Origin: Alphaproteobacteria bacterium
GTDB taxonomy: Bacteria; Pseudomonadota; Alphaproteobacteria; Rhizobiales; Rhizobiaceae
DNA: 15,959 nucleotides
Reading direction: 5' to 3'
Assembly: GCA_030428345.1 (NCBI GenBank)
Contig: JAUIBM010000011.1
Span: 1 to 15,959, forward strand
The notes below the pieces were generated by a model. The model did no database searches. It saw nothing but the letters and a program-made list of their open reading frames with translations, and was not told where the DNA came from. How positions within the stretch are numbered: the stretch's first letter is position 1; the number at the start of each line of letters is the position of its first letter. Of the stretch, positions 1-7,123 are shown one piece after another. A program made the translations under genes and the position numbers.

Positions 1-23
1 GGCGCCGTTTCGCAGTTCCTTGG

Positions 24-42
24 TGTCGGCAAGCAGCCGACA
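24..42 (-). terminator. Hairpin downstream of the 5'-nucleotidase gene
   Basis: A perfect 7-bp inverted repeat (TGTCGGC / GCCGACA) with a 5-nt loop lies 3 nt beyond the TAA stop of the minus-strand 5'-nucleotidase gene. It is not followed by a T tract on that strand, so it could be a weak terminator or an mRNA 3'-end stabiliser. Nothing else can be said about bases 1-45. Confidence 0.3.
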
Positions 43-45
43 GGC

Positions 46-1557
46 TTATTTCAGCGTGATGCGCGCGCCGTCCTGGGCCTTGATCTCGCCCAATTCGCGA
101 ATGTAGACCATCACGTCATTGGCCATCAGCTTTGCCGATTCCGCATTGACGAGCAGCTTGCCGTCCCGCAGTGCGGTGTAGCCATCGCCGCCGCGCGCCA
201 TGAAGTCGTTGGTGGCGACCTTGTAGGTGGCTGCCGGATCAAGTGCCGCGCCATTGACCATGATGTCGGAAACGCGCTCGCCAACCGGCTTGGACGTGTC
301 GACCGTGAAGGTCAGGCCCGAGACCTGCGGGAAGCGGCCCGCGCCCTTGTCGATCTGGCTGACGCCGTTTTCCAGCGCTTCCTTCACCTTGGCGCCGCTC
401 AGCGCCAGCATCAGGGTCTTGTTGCCGAAGGGCAGTTCCTGGAGGATGTCCTTGCGGGTCAGCTTGGCGCCGGCTTCGTAGATCTTGTCGCCGCGAATGC
501 CGCCGCCATTGGTGATGGCGATGTCGGCGCCGACCGCCTTGCGCATGCCATCGGCGACCAGGTCGCCCATCGCGGTTTCCATGCTGCGCACCGAAGCCTT
601 GCGGCTGTCGAGTTCCACGGTCGTGGAACCGAGGACCACCGAGAGTTCCTCGTCGAGCATCTTCTTGTATTCGGCAACCTTGGCCGCGACCTCGGCATCC
701 GGCTCCAGCGTCGCGGAATCATGCACGCGGAAGGTCGGCGTCCAGCGCACGGTGCGCTTGCCGTCCTTTTCCTGGACGTCGAAATTGATGTCGACGACGG
801 CGATCTGCGCGGCGTCGGACTGGGATTCCATCGCGGCGGCGCGGCCGTTGTAGAACAGCCACAGATCGTGGTTGTGGCCGTTCAGCACCAGATCGACGAC
901 CCCGCCGTCGACCAGTTGCTGGCCGGTGGCGCGGATATTGTGGTTGATGGCGACGGTGAAGTCGACGCCGGCTTCCTTCAGTTCCTTGGCCTTGGCGACG
1001 GCGGTCTCATAGGCCGGTGCGAACTTGAGATCGCCCGAGGACGAAAGCTCCGGCGTGGTTTCCTCGGCAAGGCCGATGAAGCCGATTTTCACGCCGTCGA
1101 TCTCCTTGATCATCGTGCCTTCCATACCGGCGAAAGGCGTGCCGTCGGCCTGGGTCACATTGGCCGCAATCCAGGGAAACTTGGATTCGGCGATGCGCTT
1201 GGCCGCGACATCCTTGCCGAAGTCGAATTCATGATTGCCCGGCGCCATCACATCGGTGCCAATCATGTTGGTGAACACGATCATGTGCTCGCCCTGGTCG
1301 ATGCCCGAAAGAAGCGAGGGAGACAGCAGGTCGCCCGCGTTGACGACGATGGTGTTGGGGTTGGCCGCCCGCTCCTGCTTGATCGCCGTGGCGAGCTTGG
1401 GGAAGCCTCCGCGACCCTTGACCGCGTCCATCTCGTAGATGTCGTTGGTGTCGACGAAGGTCACCTTGACGCTTTCGGCCAGCGCCGTCGCGGAAAGGGC
1501 GAGGCCGATGGCGGCGGAAAGCGCAGCGGCCCGGAAAATGCGGGGAAGTGTTTTCAT
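46..1557 (-). CDS. Periplasmic bifunctional metallophosphatase / 5'-nucleotidase (UshA-like)
   Basis: 503 residues. The ATG at 1557 is chosen because AGGAG lies 8 nt upstream and translation begins with a clean signal peptide (residues 1-28, cleavage about ALA-ES); a longer frame runs further upstream without such support. The N-terminal calcineurin-like metallophosphatase domain shows TNDIYE (36-42), GDLLSP (75-80), GNHEFDFG (107-114), NHN (205-207) and GHNHD (227-231). The C-terminal nucleotide-binding domain shows NGGGIRG (350-356) and NDFMARGGDGY (450-460). The family hydrolyses 5'-nucleotides, UDP-sugars or cyclic nucleotides in the periplasm to salvage nucleosides and phosphate. One oddity is that the first metal motif reads D-I-Y where E. 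coli UshA has D-x-H. Exact substrate unknown. Transcribed away from the window centre, 99 nt downstream of the EamA transporter gene on the same strand. Confidence 0.88.
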   Translation of the reverse strand: MKTLPRIFRAAALSAAIGLALSATALAESVKVTFVDTNDIYEMDAVKGRGGFPKLATAIKQERAANPNTIVVNAGDLLSPSLLSGIDQGEHMIVFTNMIGTDVMAPGNHEFDFGKDVAAKRIAESKFPWIAANVTQADGTPFAGMEGTMIKEIDGVKIGFIGLAEETTPELSSSGDLKFAPAYETAVAKAKELKEAGVDFTVAINHNIRATGQQLVDGGVVDLVLNGHNHDLWLFYNGRAAAMESQSDAAQIAVVDINFDVQEKDGKRTVRWTPTFRVHDSATLEPDAEVAAKVAEYKKMLDEELSVVLGSTTVELDSRKASVRSMETAMGDLVADGMRKAVGADIAITNGGGIRGDKIYEAGAKLTRKDILQELPFGNKTLMLALSGAKVKEALENGVSQIDKGAGRFPQVSGLTFTVDTSKPVGERVSDIMVNGAALDPAATYKVATNDFMARGGDGYTALRDGKLLVNAESAKLMANDVMVYIRELGEIKAQDGARITLK

Positions 1558-1656
1558 GCCGGATACTCCTGATTGGCGTGGGGCGCGAACCCTTACCAAA
1601 AGTGAATGACGATTTTCCAACGCGCGCGCAGGCGTCACACGAGGCTTCCCAAACTG

Positions 1657-2574
1657 TCACAATTCGGGGACGAATGCCATCGCCAGCAACGCGATCGCGG
1701 TCACCGCCGCGCCGGCCGCGACCGAAGGCGCGACCCAGCCATGGCCGATCGCGCCCTCGATGAGAATGATGAAGCCCGGCGTGAGATAGCCATAGGCGAG
1801 CACCTTGGACGCGGGCAGGCGCAATGCTGCGAATTGCAGCAGCAGGAAGGTGCCCGCCGTGGTGACGATGGCCAGATAGGCGATCGCCGCCCAGACGATG
1901 GCGGGTAGCGCGGCAAGGTCGGTCGAGGCCAGTTCCGGCAGGCCGTAAAGGGCGATGCAGATCGTCGCTGCGGCCAGCGTCCACACCGCGAATTCGGTCG
2001 CCGGCTCGCCCCGGTTGTAGCGGCGCATCAGCGGCGCGTGGGCCGCGTAGCAGACGCAGCCGACCAGAAACACCGCCTCGCCGCGGCCAAGCTGGAACGC
2101 CAGCATCGCGTCGACATCGCCGCGAAAGATCACCCAGACCGCGCCGCAGCCGGCGGTCGCCAGGGCGAGCCAGACCATCGGGCGGGTTCTCTGGCCGAGA
2201 AACACCTTGCCGAAGCCGGCGCTCATCAGCGGGATCAGGGTGAACAGCGCCCCGGTTGCGACCGGCGAGGTGACCTTCAGCGCGATGAACATGGTGACGA
2301 AATAGGCCCCGGACAGCGCCCCCAGCACGCCATAGCGCCAGACCGCGCGGGGGCGCGCCAGCCTGCCGCCGCGCGCGGCGAGCGCCACCCCGGCCATTGT
2401 CGCGGTCCCGATCACGAAACGCAGCACGTTGAGCGCGCCGGCGCCGATATGCGGCGCGGCCAGGTGTCCGATCGAGAAGGACAGGGCGATGAGCGCCGCA
2501 AAGAGCAGCATCGCCAGATGGCCGAGCAGCTTCGCGCGGCCCGCGGCATGGGCTGGCGCGGCGACTTCAACCAA
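1657..2574 (-). CDS. DMT/EamA-family inner-membrane transporter
   Basis: 305 residues and very hydrophobic, with about ten predicted membrane segments in two repeats (about 15-150 and 160-303), the usual size and layout for EamA drug/metabolite transporters. Small-residue-rich helices and a basic loop after helix 2 (ARGGRLARPR) fit the family. Substrate cannot be read from the sequence; members export amino acids, nucleosides or other small metabolites. The start is uncertain: the frame opens with a TTG at 2574 with no convincing Shine-Dalgarno. The first in-frame ATG (residue 22) would remove part of helix 1, and an upstream in-frame ATG at 2625 is blocked by a stop three codons on. Divergent from the small gene at 2676, with the CtrA-like box in between. 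Confidence 0.8.
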   Translation of the reverse strand: MVEVAAPAHAAGRAKLLGHLAMLLFAALIALSFSIGHLAAPHIGAGALNVLRFVIGTATMAGVALAARGGRLARPRAVWRYGVLGALSGAYFVTMFIALKVTSPVATGALFTLIPLMSAGFGKVFLGQRTRPMVWLALATAGCGAVWVIFRGDVDAMLAFQLGRGEAVFLVGCVCYAAHAPLMRRYNRGEPATEFAVWTLAAATICIALYGLPELASTDLAALPAIVWAAIAYLAIVTTAGTFLLLQFAALRLPASKVLAYGYLTPGFIILIEGAIGHGWVAPSVAAGAAVTAIALLAMAFVPEL

Positions 2575-2613
2575 GCGCCGCGCGCCCCCGATGCGCCGGC
2601 CCGGAACCGGCCG

Positions 2614-2630
2614 TTAACCTTTCATTAACC
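2614..2630 (+). promoter_or_regulatory. CtrA-type box (TTAA-N7-TTAACC)
   Basis: Two TTAACC units sit exactly one helical turn (11 bp) apart. They match the established alphaproteobacterial CtrA consensus TTAA-N7-TTAAC without mismatch. The box is 45 bp upstream of the ATG at 2676 and 39 bp upstream of the TTG at 2574. Its orientation favours the plus-strand gene. The match is seen directly; binding is inferred. Confidence 0.55.
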
Positions 2631-2675
2631 AAATCACAACAAATCTTGCGGAGCATTGCCAAAGGGATTCGCCAA

Positions 2676-2912
2676 ATGATTCAACAGGAAAGCGCCGCCA
2701 CCATAAACGCCCCCTCCGCAGCCGCAAGCTGGGACGCGATCAAGATCGAGGCCGAGGCCTGGGCGCTGGAGATGTGGCACGGCCCGAATCTCTATTCCTC
2801 TTTCCTGCGCAAGCACGGCACGCTGCCGAACCGGGCCATGGCCGCGGCGATCGGCAAGGTCATGCGCACGCGCGTCCTTGCTTCCGACGGCTCCCGGCAG
2901 CCCCAGCGCTGA
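2676..2912 (+). CDS. Small uncharacterised protein (78 aa)
   Basis: Start ATG at 2676 is preferred because AAAGGG lies 9 nt upstream; a TTG 30 nt earlier would add ten residues but has no ribosome-binding site. The protein has no signal peptide or membrane segment. Residues 1-17 are small and polar, residues 18-34 form a likely amphipathic helix (WDAIKIEAEAWALEMW), followed by HGPNLYSSFLRKHGTLPN and a basic helix (53-68). I do not recognise the family and assign no function. It stands alone on the plus strand between two minus-strand transcription units, with an apparent CtrA box in its promoter, so cell-cycle-linked expression is a reasonable guess. Confidence 0.6.
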   Translation: MIQQESAATINAPSAAASWDAIKIEAEAWALEMWHGPNLYSSFLRKHGTLPNRAMAAAIGKVMRTRVLASDGSRQPQR

Positions 2913-2913
2913 G

Positions 2914-2937
2914 AAAAGGGCCCGAAGGCCCCCTTCC
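2914..2937 (-). terminator. Rho-independent terminator of the preT-preA operon
   Basis: Read on the minus strand, GGGCC-TTCG-GGCCC forms a stem with a stable UUCG tetraloop (2931-2918) followed directly by TTTT (2917-2914). Two further G-U pairs can extend the stem. It begins just after the preA TAG stop (2937-2939). On the plus strand the same hairpin lies just after the stop of the small gene and may act in both directions. Confidence 0.65.
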
Positions 2938-4250
2938 TATTCCGCGGCGGCCTTGGCCATCGGGTTGTTGGGGTGCTGCGTCCAGTTGGCGTAGCTGTCC
3001 GAAACCGTCTTGCCGGTGCGCTGGTCCAGGGTTCCGGGCGCCAGCGGCACCATCTCGATGCAGCCCTCGACCGGGCAGACATTGACGCACAGATTGCAGC
3101 CGACGCACTCGTCCTCCATCACCTCGAACATGCGCTTGCCATTGACGGTCTGGGTGATCGCCTGGTGCGAGGTGTCCTCGCAGGCGATGTGGCAGCGCCC
3201 GCAGGAAATGCACTTGTCCTGGTCGATGCGCGCCTTGGCGACATAGTTGAGGTTGAGATACTGCCAGTCGGTCACATTGGGCGTCGCCCGGCCGATGATG
3301 TCGGACAGCGAGGCGTGGCCCTTGGCGTCCATCCAGTTGCTCAGGCCCTCGATCATGTCCTCGACGATGCGGAAGCCATAGGTCATGGCGGCGGTGCAGA
3401 CCTGGACATTGCCGGCGCCCAGCGCCATGAACTCGGCCGCGTCGCGCCAGGTTGTCACGCCGCCGATGCCGGAGATCGGCATGCCGCGCGTCTGCGGGTC
3501 GCGGGCGATCTCGGCCACCATGTTGAGCGCGATCGGCTTGACCGCCGGCCCGCAATAGCCGCCATGGCTGCCCTTGCCGTCGATCGAGGGCTCGGGCGAG
3601 AAATTGTCGAGATTGACGCCGGTGATGGAGGAGACGGTGTTGATCAGCGACACGGCGTCGGCCCCGCCGGTAAGCGCGGCGCGCGCCGGGTAGCGGATGT
3701 CGGTGATGTTGGGCGTCAGCTTGACGATGACCGGCATGCGGGTGTTTGCCTTGCACCAGCGGGCGACCATCTCGATATATTCGGGCACCTGGCCGACGGC
3801 CGATCCCATGCCGCGCTCGCTCATGCCGTGCGGGCAGCCGAAATTGAGCTCGATGCCGTCGCAGCCGGTTTCCTCGACCACCGGCAGGATCGCCTTCCAG
3901 GCCTGCTCCTCGCAAGGCACCATGATCGAGACGACCATGGCGCGGTCGGGCCAGTCGGCCTTGACCTGCTTGATCTCGCGCAGATTGGTCTGCAATTCGC
4001 GGTCGGTGATCAGTTCGATGTTGTTGAGGCCCAGCAGGCGCCGGTCGGCGCCCCAGATCGCGCCGTAGCGCGGCCCGTTGACATTGACCACCGGCGGGCC
4101 TTCCTCGCCCAGCGTCTTCCAGACGACCCCGCCCCAGCCCGCCTTGAAGGCGCGCACCACGTTATAGGCCTTGTCGGTCGGCGGCGCGGAGGCAAGCCAG
4201 AACGGATTGGGCGACTTGATGCCCACGAAGTCGTTGCGAATGTCGGCCAT
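2937..4250 (-). CDS. preA: NAD(P)-dependent dihydropyrimidine dehydrogenase subunit PreA
   Basis: 437 residues; ATG at 4250 with AGGAG 8 nt upstream. The FMN-binding TIM-barrel of the dihydroorotate/dihydropyrimidine dehydrogenase family spans about 3-310. NFGCPHG (136-142) aligns with the active-site loop of mammalian DPD, so C139 is the likely general acid and N136 a pyrimidine ligand; INT (203-205) matches the second ligand pair and K177 lies in VKLTPN. A C-terminal 2x[4Fe-4S] ferredoxin domain follows: C347, C350, C353, C357 and C382, C385, C388, C392. With PreT it reduces uracil or thymine to the 5,6-dihydro form in the cytoplasm, the first step of reductive pyrimidine catabolism. It is the last gene of the minus-strand operon, 11 nt after the methyltransferase stop. 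No hydantoinase/dihydropyrimidinase gene lies in the window. Confidence 0.95.
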   Translation of the reverse strand: MADIRNDFVGIKSPNPFWLASAPPTDKAYNVVRAFKAGWGGVVWKTLGEEGPPVVNVNGPRYGAIWGADRRLLGLNNIELITDRELQTNLREIKQVKADWPDRAMVVSIMVPCEEQAWKAILPVVEETGCDGIELNFGCPHGMSERGMGSAVGQVPEYIEMVARWCKANTRMPVIVKLTPNITDIRYPARAALTGGADAVSLINTVSSITGVNLDNFSPEPSIDGKGSHGGYCGPAVKPIALNMVAEIARDPQTRGMPISGIGGVTTWRDAAEFMALGAGNVQVCTAAMTYGFRIVEDMIEGLSNWMDAKGHASLSDIIGRATPNVTDWQYLNLNYVAKARIDQDKCISCGRCHIACEDTSHQAITQTVNGKRMFEVMEDECVGCNLCVNVCPVEGCIEMVPLAPGTLDQRTGKTVSDSYANWTQHPNNPMAKAAAE

Positions 4251-4261
4251 CGGCTTGTCTC

Positions 4262-5086
4262 CTAGTTCGGCAGCCGGCAGATCATCTCGACCGGGGCGAG
4301 ACGACGCTGCTGCAGGTTATGGACCATGTTGGCAATCTTGGTGGCGGCGTCCTCGCCCATGATCAGCGGCAGGCCGATCGGCGGCGGGCCCTCCCCGGCG
4401 ATGCGGGCGGAGAGCCGGGCGAAGAACTCGCGGGCGAAATCGCCGCGGTCCCGCCTGGCGGTGACGACAAAGCCGGCCGCGTCGGCGGCGAGCGCATATT
4501 CCCTGGGACTGGCGAGAAACGAGGTCTCGGGGCGGGTCGACCAGGGAAGCGGGAACTCGAGCGGCTCATCGTTCTCGCGCATGACGTCGTAGACGAGGAA
4601 CATGCCGCCCGGGCGCAGGACGCGCGCCGCCTCGGCGAACACGGCCTCCTTGTCCTCGATGTTCATGCCGACATGGATGAGGCTGGCAATGTCGAAGGAA
4701 TTGTCGGCCACCGGCAGATTTGTGGCAGAGCCGATCTCGAAAGTCGCCGGCACGCCGACGGCCTGGCACAAGGCGCGTGCCGTCTCGACGAATTCGGGCG
4801 TCAGGTCGACCCCGTGGACCGTGACGCCGAAGCGCCGGACCAGATGGCGCGCCGTGCCGCCGATGCCGCAGCCGATGTCCAGAACCTTCTGCCCGGCCTC
4901 CAGCTCGACCTGGCCGAACAGGGCCTCCGTCGCGGCGAGGCCGCCAATGTGGAATTCGTCGACCGGTTTCAGGTCGTCGGGCGTGGCCGATGCCAGCTCC
5001 TTGCCGAGAACGGCCAGTCCCGCCGCGATCCTGTCGAGGAGGCTTCCGCTGGTGTAGTGCGAGGCCACGGCCGATTCGACGCTCAC
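4262..5086 (-). CDS. Class I SAM-dependent methyltransferase (unknown acceptor)
   Basis: 274 residues from a GTG at 5086; purine-rich GGAAGGAAG lies just upstream and the conserved sequence begins here. A longer frame to 5245 gives an Arg-rich extension that overlaps preT and is probably not translated. Motif I of the Rossmann-like methyltransferase fold is VLDIGCGIGG (68-77), the acidic ribose-binding residue is D94 in GVDLT, and ARVLRPGGMF (154-163) is the post-motif III region, all typical of the Methyltransf_11 / UbiE-like group. The acceptor cannot be deduced. It lies between preT (53 nt upstream) and preA (11 nt downstream) in one operon, which is unusual because these two subunits are normally adjacent. 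It could act on a pyrimidine breakdown product or be a passenger. Confidence 0.85.
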   Translation of the reverse strand: MSVESAVASHYTSGSLLDRIAAGLAVLGKELASATPDDLKPVDEFHIGGLAATEALFGQVELEAGQKVLDIGCGIGGTARHLVRRFGVTVHGVDLTPEFVETARALCQAVGVPATFEIGSATNLPVADNSFDIASLIHVGMNIEDKEAVFAEAARVLRPGGMFLVYDVMRENDEPLEFPLPWSTRPETSFLASPREYALAADAAGFVVTARRDRGDFAREFFARLSARIAGEGPPPIGLPLIMGEDAATKIANMVHNLQQRRLAPVEMICRLPN

Positions 5087-5139
5087 GCCACTTCCTTCCC
5101 TTCCCTGCTCGCAGTCGTTCCGAGCGGGCGCCGCGCGCC

Positions 5140-6462
5140 CTATTGCGCCAATGCGCGGCTGATGCTCTCGGCCGCGTCGCGCCCCTGCGCCACGGCGGCC
5201 ACGGTCAGATCCTCGCCGGCGTTCACGCAGTCGCCGCCAGCCCACACTTTCGCCATGGAGGTGCGTCCCTCGGCGTCGATGACGATCCGGCCGCCCTCCA
5301 GAACGAGCTTGTCGGCCGCCGTGCCCAGATCCGGCGCAACCAGGGTCTGGCCGATCGCCTTCATCACCTGGTCGCAGGCGATGGTGACCGTCTCGCCATG
5401 GCGAGTGAACTCCATACCGCTGACGCTGCCGCCCTCTGTCAGGATGCGCGAAGGCTGCATCTCGAAGCGGATGACGACGCCGCGCGAGCGGGCGACTTCC
5501 TGTTCGTAGACCGACGCCTTCATGCGTTCGCGCGGGCCGCGATAGCAGATCGTCACCTCATCCGCGCCCAGCGCGCGCGCCTGCACGGCGGCGTCGATCG
5601 CGGTCATGCCGCCGCCGACCACCACGACCCGACGCCCCACGGGCACCGCGCCCGGATCGGCGGCCTGGCGCAGTTCGCCGATCCATTCGATCGCATCGAC
5701 GCTGCCGCTCGCCTGCGCGTCGGCCCCGCCGAGCGCATTGACGCCGCCAAGGCCCATGCCCAGGAAAACCGCGTCATATTTCAGCACCAGCGCGCCGATG
5801 GTGAAATGGTGGCCGATCTCCTGCTCGTAGCGGATTTCGATGCCGCCGATGGCGGTGATGTAGTCGACCTCGGCCTGCGCGAAATTGTCGACGCTCTTGT
5901 AGGCGGCGATGCCGTATTCATTGAGGCCGCCGGGCTTGGGGCGCGCCTCGAACACCACCACCTCGTGCCCGTGCATGGCGAGGCGATGGGCGCATGCCAG
6001 GCCCGCCGGGCCGGCGCCCACGACGGCGACCTTGCGCCCGGTCGAAGGCGCGCGCTCGAAGAATTGGGCCCCGGCCTTCATCGCCGTATCGGTGGCGTAG
6101 CGCTGCAACAGGCCGATGCGCACCGGCTTGCCCTCGGCGACCTCGCGCACGCAGACCTGCTCGCACAGCGTCTCGGTGGGGCAGACGCGGGCGCACATGC
6201 CGCCAAAGATGTTCTGCTCGAAGATCGTCTTGGCCGAGCCGAGCGGATTGTCGGTGGAAATCTGGCGAATGAACATCGGAATGTCGATCTGCGTCGGGCA
6301 GGCGTTCATGCACGGCGCGTCGTAGCAGAAATAGCACCGGTCCGCCTCGACCTGCGCCTCGTGCCGGTCGAACGGCGGATGCAGGTCGTTCAGGTTCTCC
6401 GCATATTCGGCGGCATCCAGACGATGCGTGGCGATGCCTTCCCTGTAGCGACCTTCCGACAT
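5140..6462 (-). CDS. preT: NAD(P)-dependent dihydropyrimidine dehydrogenase subunit PreT
   Basis: 440 residues; ATG at 6462 with AAGGGG 8 nt upstream. An upstream in-frame ATG at 6567 lies inside the operator palindrome and adds an unlikely basic stretch. The N-terminal Fe-S domain carries C43, C46, C51, C55 and C90, C94, C100, C104, as in GltD and the N-terminus of eukaryotic DPD. Next come the FAD-binding GAGPAG (149-154), the NAD(P)H-binding VVGGGMTA (281-288) and the closing FAD motif WAGGDCVNAG (407-416). PreT takes electrons from NAD(P)H through FAD and passes them over the iron-sulfur clusters to PreA. It is the first gene of the operon and probably under the RutR-like operator at 6556-6579. 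A GltD-like glutamate synthase small chain is the obvious alternative, but the nearby preA argues for PreT. Confidence 0.92.
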   Translation of the reverse strand: MSEGRYREGIATHRLDAAEYAENLNDLHPPFDRHEAQVEADRCYFCYDAPCMNACPTQIDIPMFIRQISTDNPLGSAKTIFEQNIFGGMCARVCPTETLCEQVCVREVAEGKPVRIGLLQRYATDTAMKAGAQFFERAPSTGRKVAVVGAGPAGLACAHRLAMHGHEVVVFEARPKPGGLNEYGIAAYKSVDNFAQAEVDYITAIGGIEIRYEQEIGHHFTIGALVLKYDAVFLGMGLGGVNALGGADAQASGSVDAIEWIGELRQAADPGAVPVGRRVVVVGGGMTAIDAAVQARALGADEVTICYRGPRERMKASVYEQEVARSRGVVIRFEMQPSRILTEGGSVSGMEFTRHGETVTIACDQVMKAIGQTLVAPDLGTAADKLVLEGGRIVIDAEGRTSMAKVWAGGDCVNAGEDLTVAAVAQGRDAAESISRALAQ

Positions 6463-6555
6463 CGGCAATCCCCTTTTCAAAGCCAGCGTCCCGCGAATTC
6501 GGCCATGGCGCAAGCCGGACGGCCGAACCGATGCGAAAACGCTAACCGAAAGCCG

Positions 6556-6579
6556 AAATTTGATCAATTGGTAAAATTT
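6556..6579. promoter_or_regulatory. RutR-type operator upstream of preT
   Basis: A 24-bp imperfect palindrome with 10 of 12 symmetric pairs. Its core TTGATCA-AT-TGGTAAA (6560-6575) matches the published RutR consensus TTGACCA-NN-TGGTCAA at 12 of 14 defined positions, one mismatch per half-site. RutR is a TetR-family regulator whose DNA binding is relieved by uracil and thymine. The site is 94-117 bp upstream of the preT start. No regulator gene is present in the window. Confidence 0.6.
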
Positions 6580-6600
6580 CGGGAATCAGCACGCCGAAGC

Positions 6601-6644
6601 GTTTTCCGGCGGCGGCCGGAATGGTTGCGCAAAGCTGCGTGAAC
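6601..6644 (+). repeat. 44-bp direct repeat, copy A
   Basis: Matches 7124-7167 at 40 of 44 positions, including an uninterrupted 18-bp core (6618-6635) that contains the palindrome TTGCGCAA. After a 2-nt gap the similarity continues for a few more bases. It lies left of the small exported-protein gene and right of the preT operator. Confidence 0.75.
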
Positions 6645-6792
6645 GACAACAGATCATGCAAACTCAAGGCAATCCGGCAAATATCAGAAGTTGCATTACT
6701 TGAATTTTCAATGTGTAGAACAGCACGCTCCTACCAATATGCGCTATCCATCTGCGTATTGTGAAAATAAAAAATCAATTAAGGAAATAACG

Positions 6793-7029
6793 ATGACCAA
6801 ATCCGGAAAATTTCTGATTGGAACACTTGTGATGGCGTCGCTATTGAGTTGCAGTATCCCGGCAAGGGCTGCCTCAATAAATCCCGGGAACGGGACGGTT
6901 GAATCCATGGAAGGCGGCGGACAGGGTTACTTTGGCGACCGTTGCCGGTGGCTCAAGAGAAAGGCCAGGTTTACCGGTTCAAGGTATTGGTGGCGAAAAT
7001 ACCGGCAGTGCGTCCGATACCACTTTTGA
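6793..7029 (+). CDS. Small exported basic, aromatic protein (78 aa, unknown)
   Basis: ATG at 6793 with AAGGAA at 6781-6786; an upstream in-frame ATG at 6691 falls within the likely promoter. Residues 1-26 form a signal peptide: basic start, hydrophobic core 8-19, then IPARA-A as a likely signal-peptidase I site. LLSC at 17-20 is a poor lipobox and is considered less likely. Mature residues 27-48 are Gly/Asn-rich. Residues 49-78 are strongly basic and aromatic with two cysteines, C51 and C73, framing RWLKRKARF and SRYWWRKYRQ; these could form one disulfide in the periplasm. I do not recognise a named family. It is a single-gene unit with its own terminator, in DNA much less GC-rich than its neighbours, bracketed by direct repeats. 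Confidence 0.65.
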   Translation: MTKSGKFLIGTLVMASLLSCSIPARAASINPGNGTVESMEGGGQGYFGDRCRWLKRKARFTGSRYWWRKYRQCVRYHF

Positions 7030-7030
7030 C

Positions 7031-7052
7031 CTGCCCGACGGGCGGCGTTTTT
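7031..7052 (+). terminator. Rho-independent terminator after the small exported-protein gene
   Basis: CTGCCC-GAC-GGGCGG gives a 6-bp stem (one G-U pair) starting 2 nt after the TGA stop, followed by CG and TTTTT (7048-7052). It makes the small gene a self-contained transcription unit and separates it from the sulfotransferase-like gene. Confidence 0.55.
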
Positions 7053-7123
7053 CGCCACTGCGCTCCCATCGTCCCGCCCCTCCACGCCGTTGTCCTGCCC
7101 GCCGTCGCATGCAAGCCGGATCT

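Larger units (their letters stand above)
6463..6792. other. Divergent intergenic region, AT-rich on its right side
   Basis: 330 nt without a gene between the preT start and the small exported-protein gene. From left to right it holds the preT leader, the RutR-like palindrome (6556-6579), direct-repeat copy A (6601-6644) and a stretch of about 36% G+C (6651-6790, counted by hand) that contrasts with the GC-rich coding DNA. A weak plus-strand promoter candidate is TTGCAT (6691-6696) - 17 nt - TGTAGA (6714-6719). A minus-strand candidate is TTGATC inside the palindrome - 17 nt - TAGCGT; both -10 elements match poorly. Confidence 0.6.

Noticed and set aside
2973..4265. A 430-codon plus-strand open frame opposite preA
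   Set aside because: Repetitive His/Asp/Val/Gly composition with no domain; preA on the other strand has complete FMN-domain and Fe-S motifs.
5087..5245. N-terminal extension of the methyltransferase to 5245
   Set aside because: It would overlap the 3' end of preT by over 100 nt and encode an Arg-rich stretch; the GTG at 5086 has a purine-rich ribosome-binding region and begins the conserved sequence.
4990..6642. A 550-codon plus-strand open frame opposite preT
   Set aside because: Antisense shadow of preT. The similar ends of this frame and of a frame ending at 7165 are explained by the 44-bp direct repeat, not by a shared protein.
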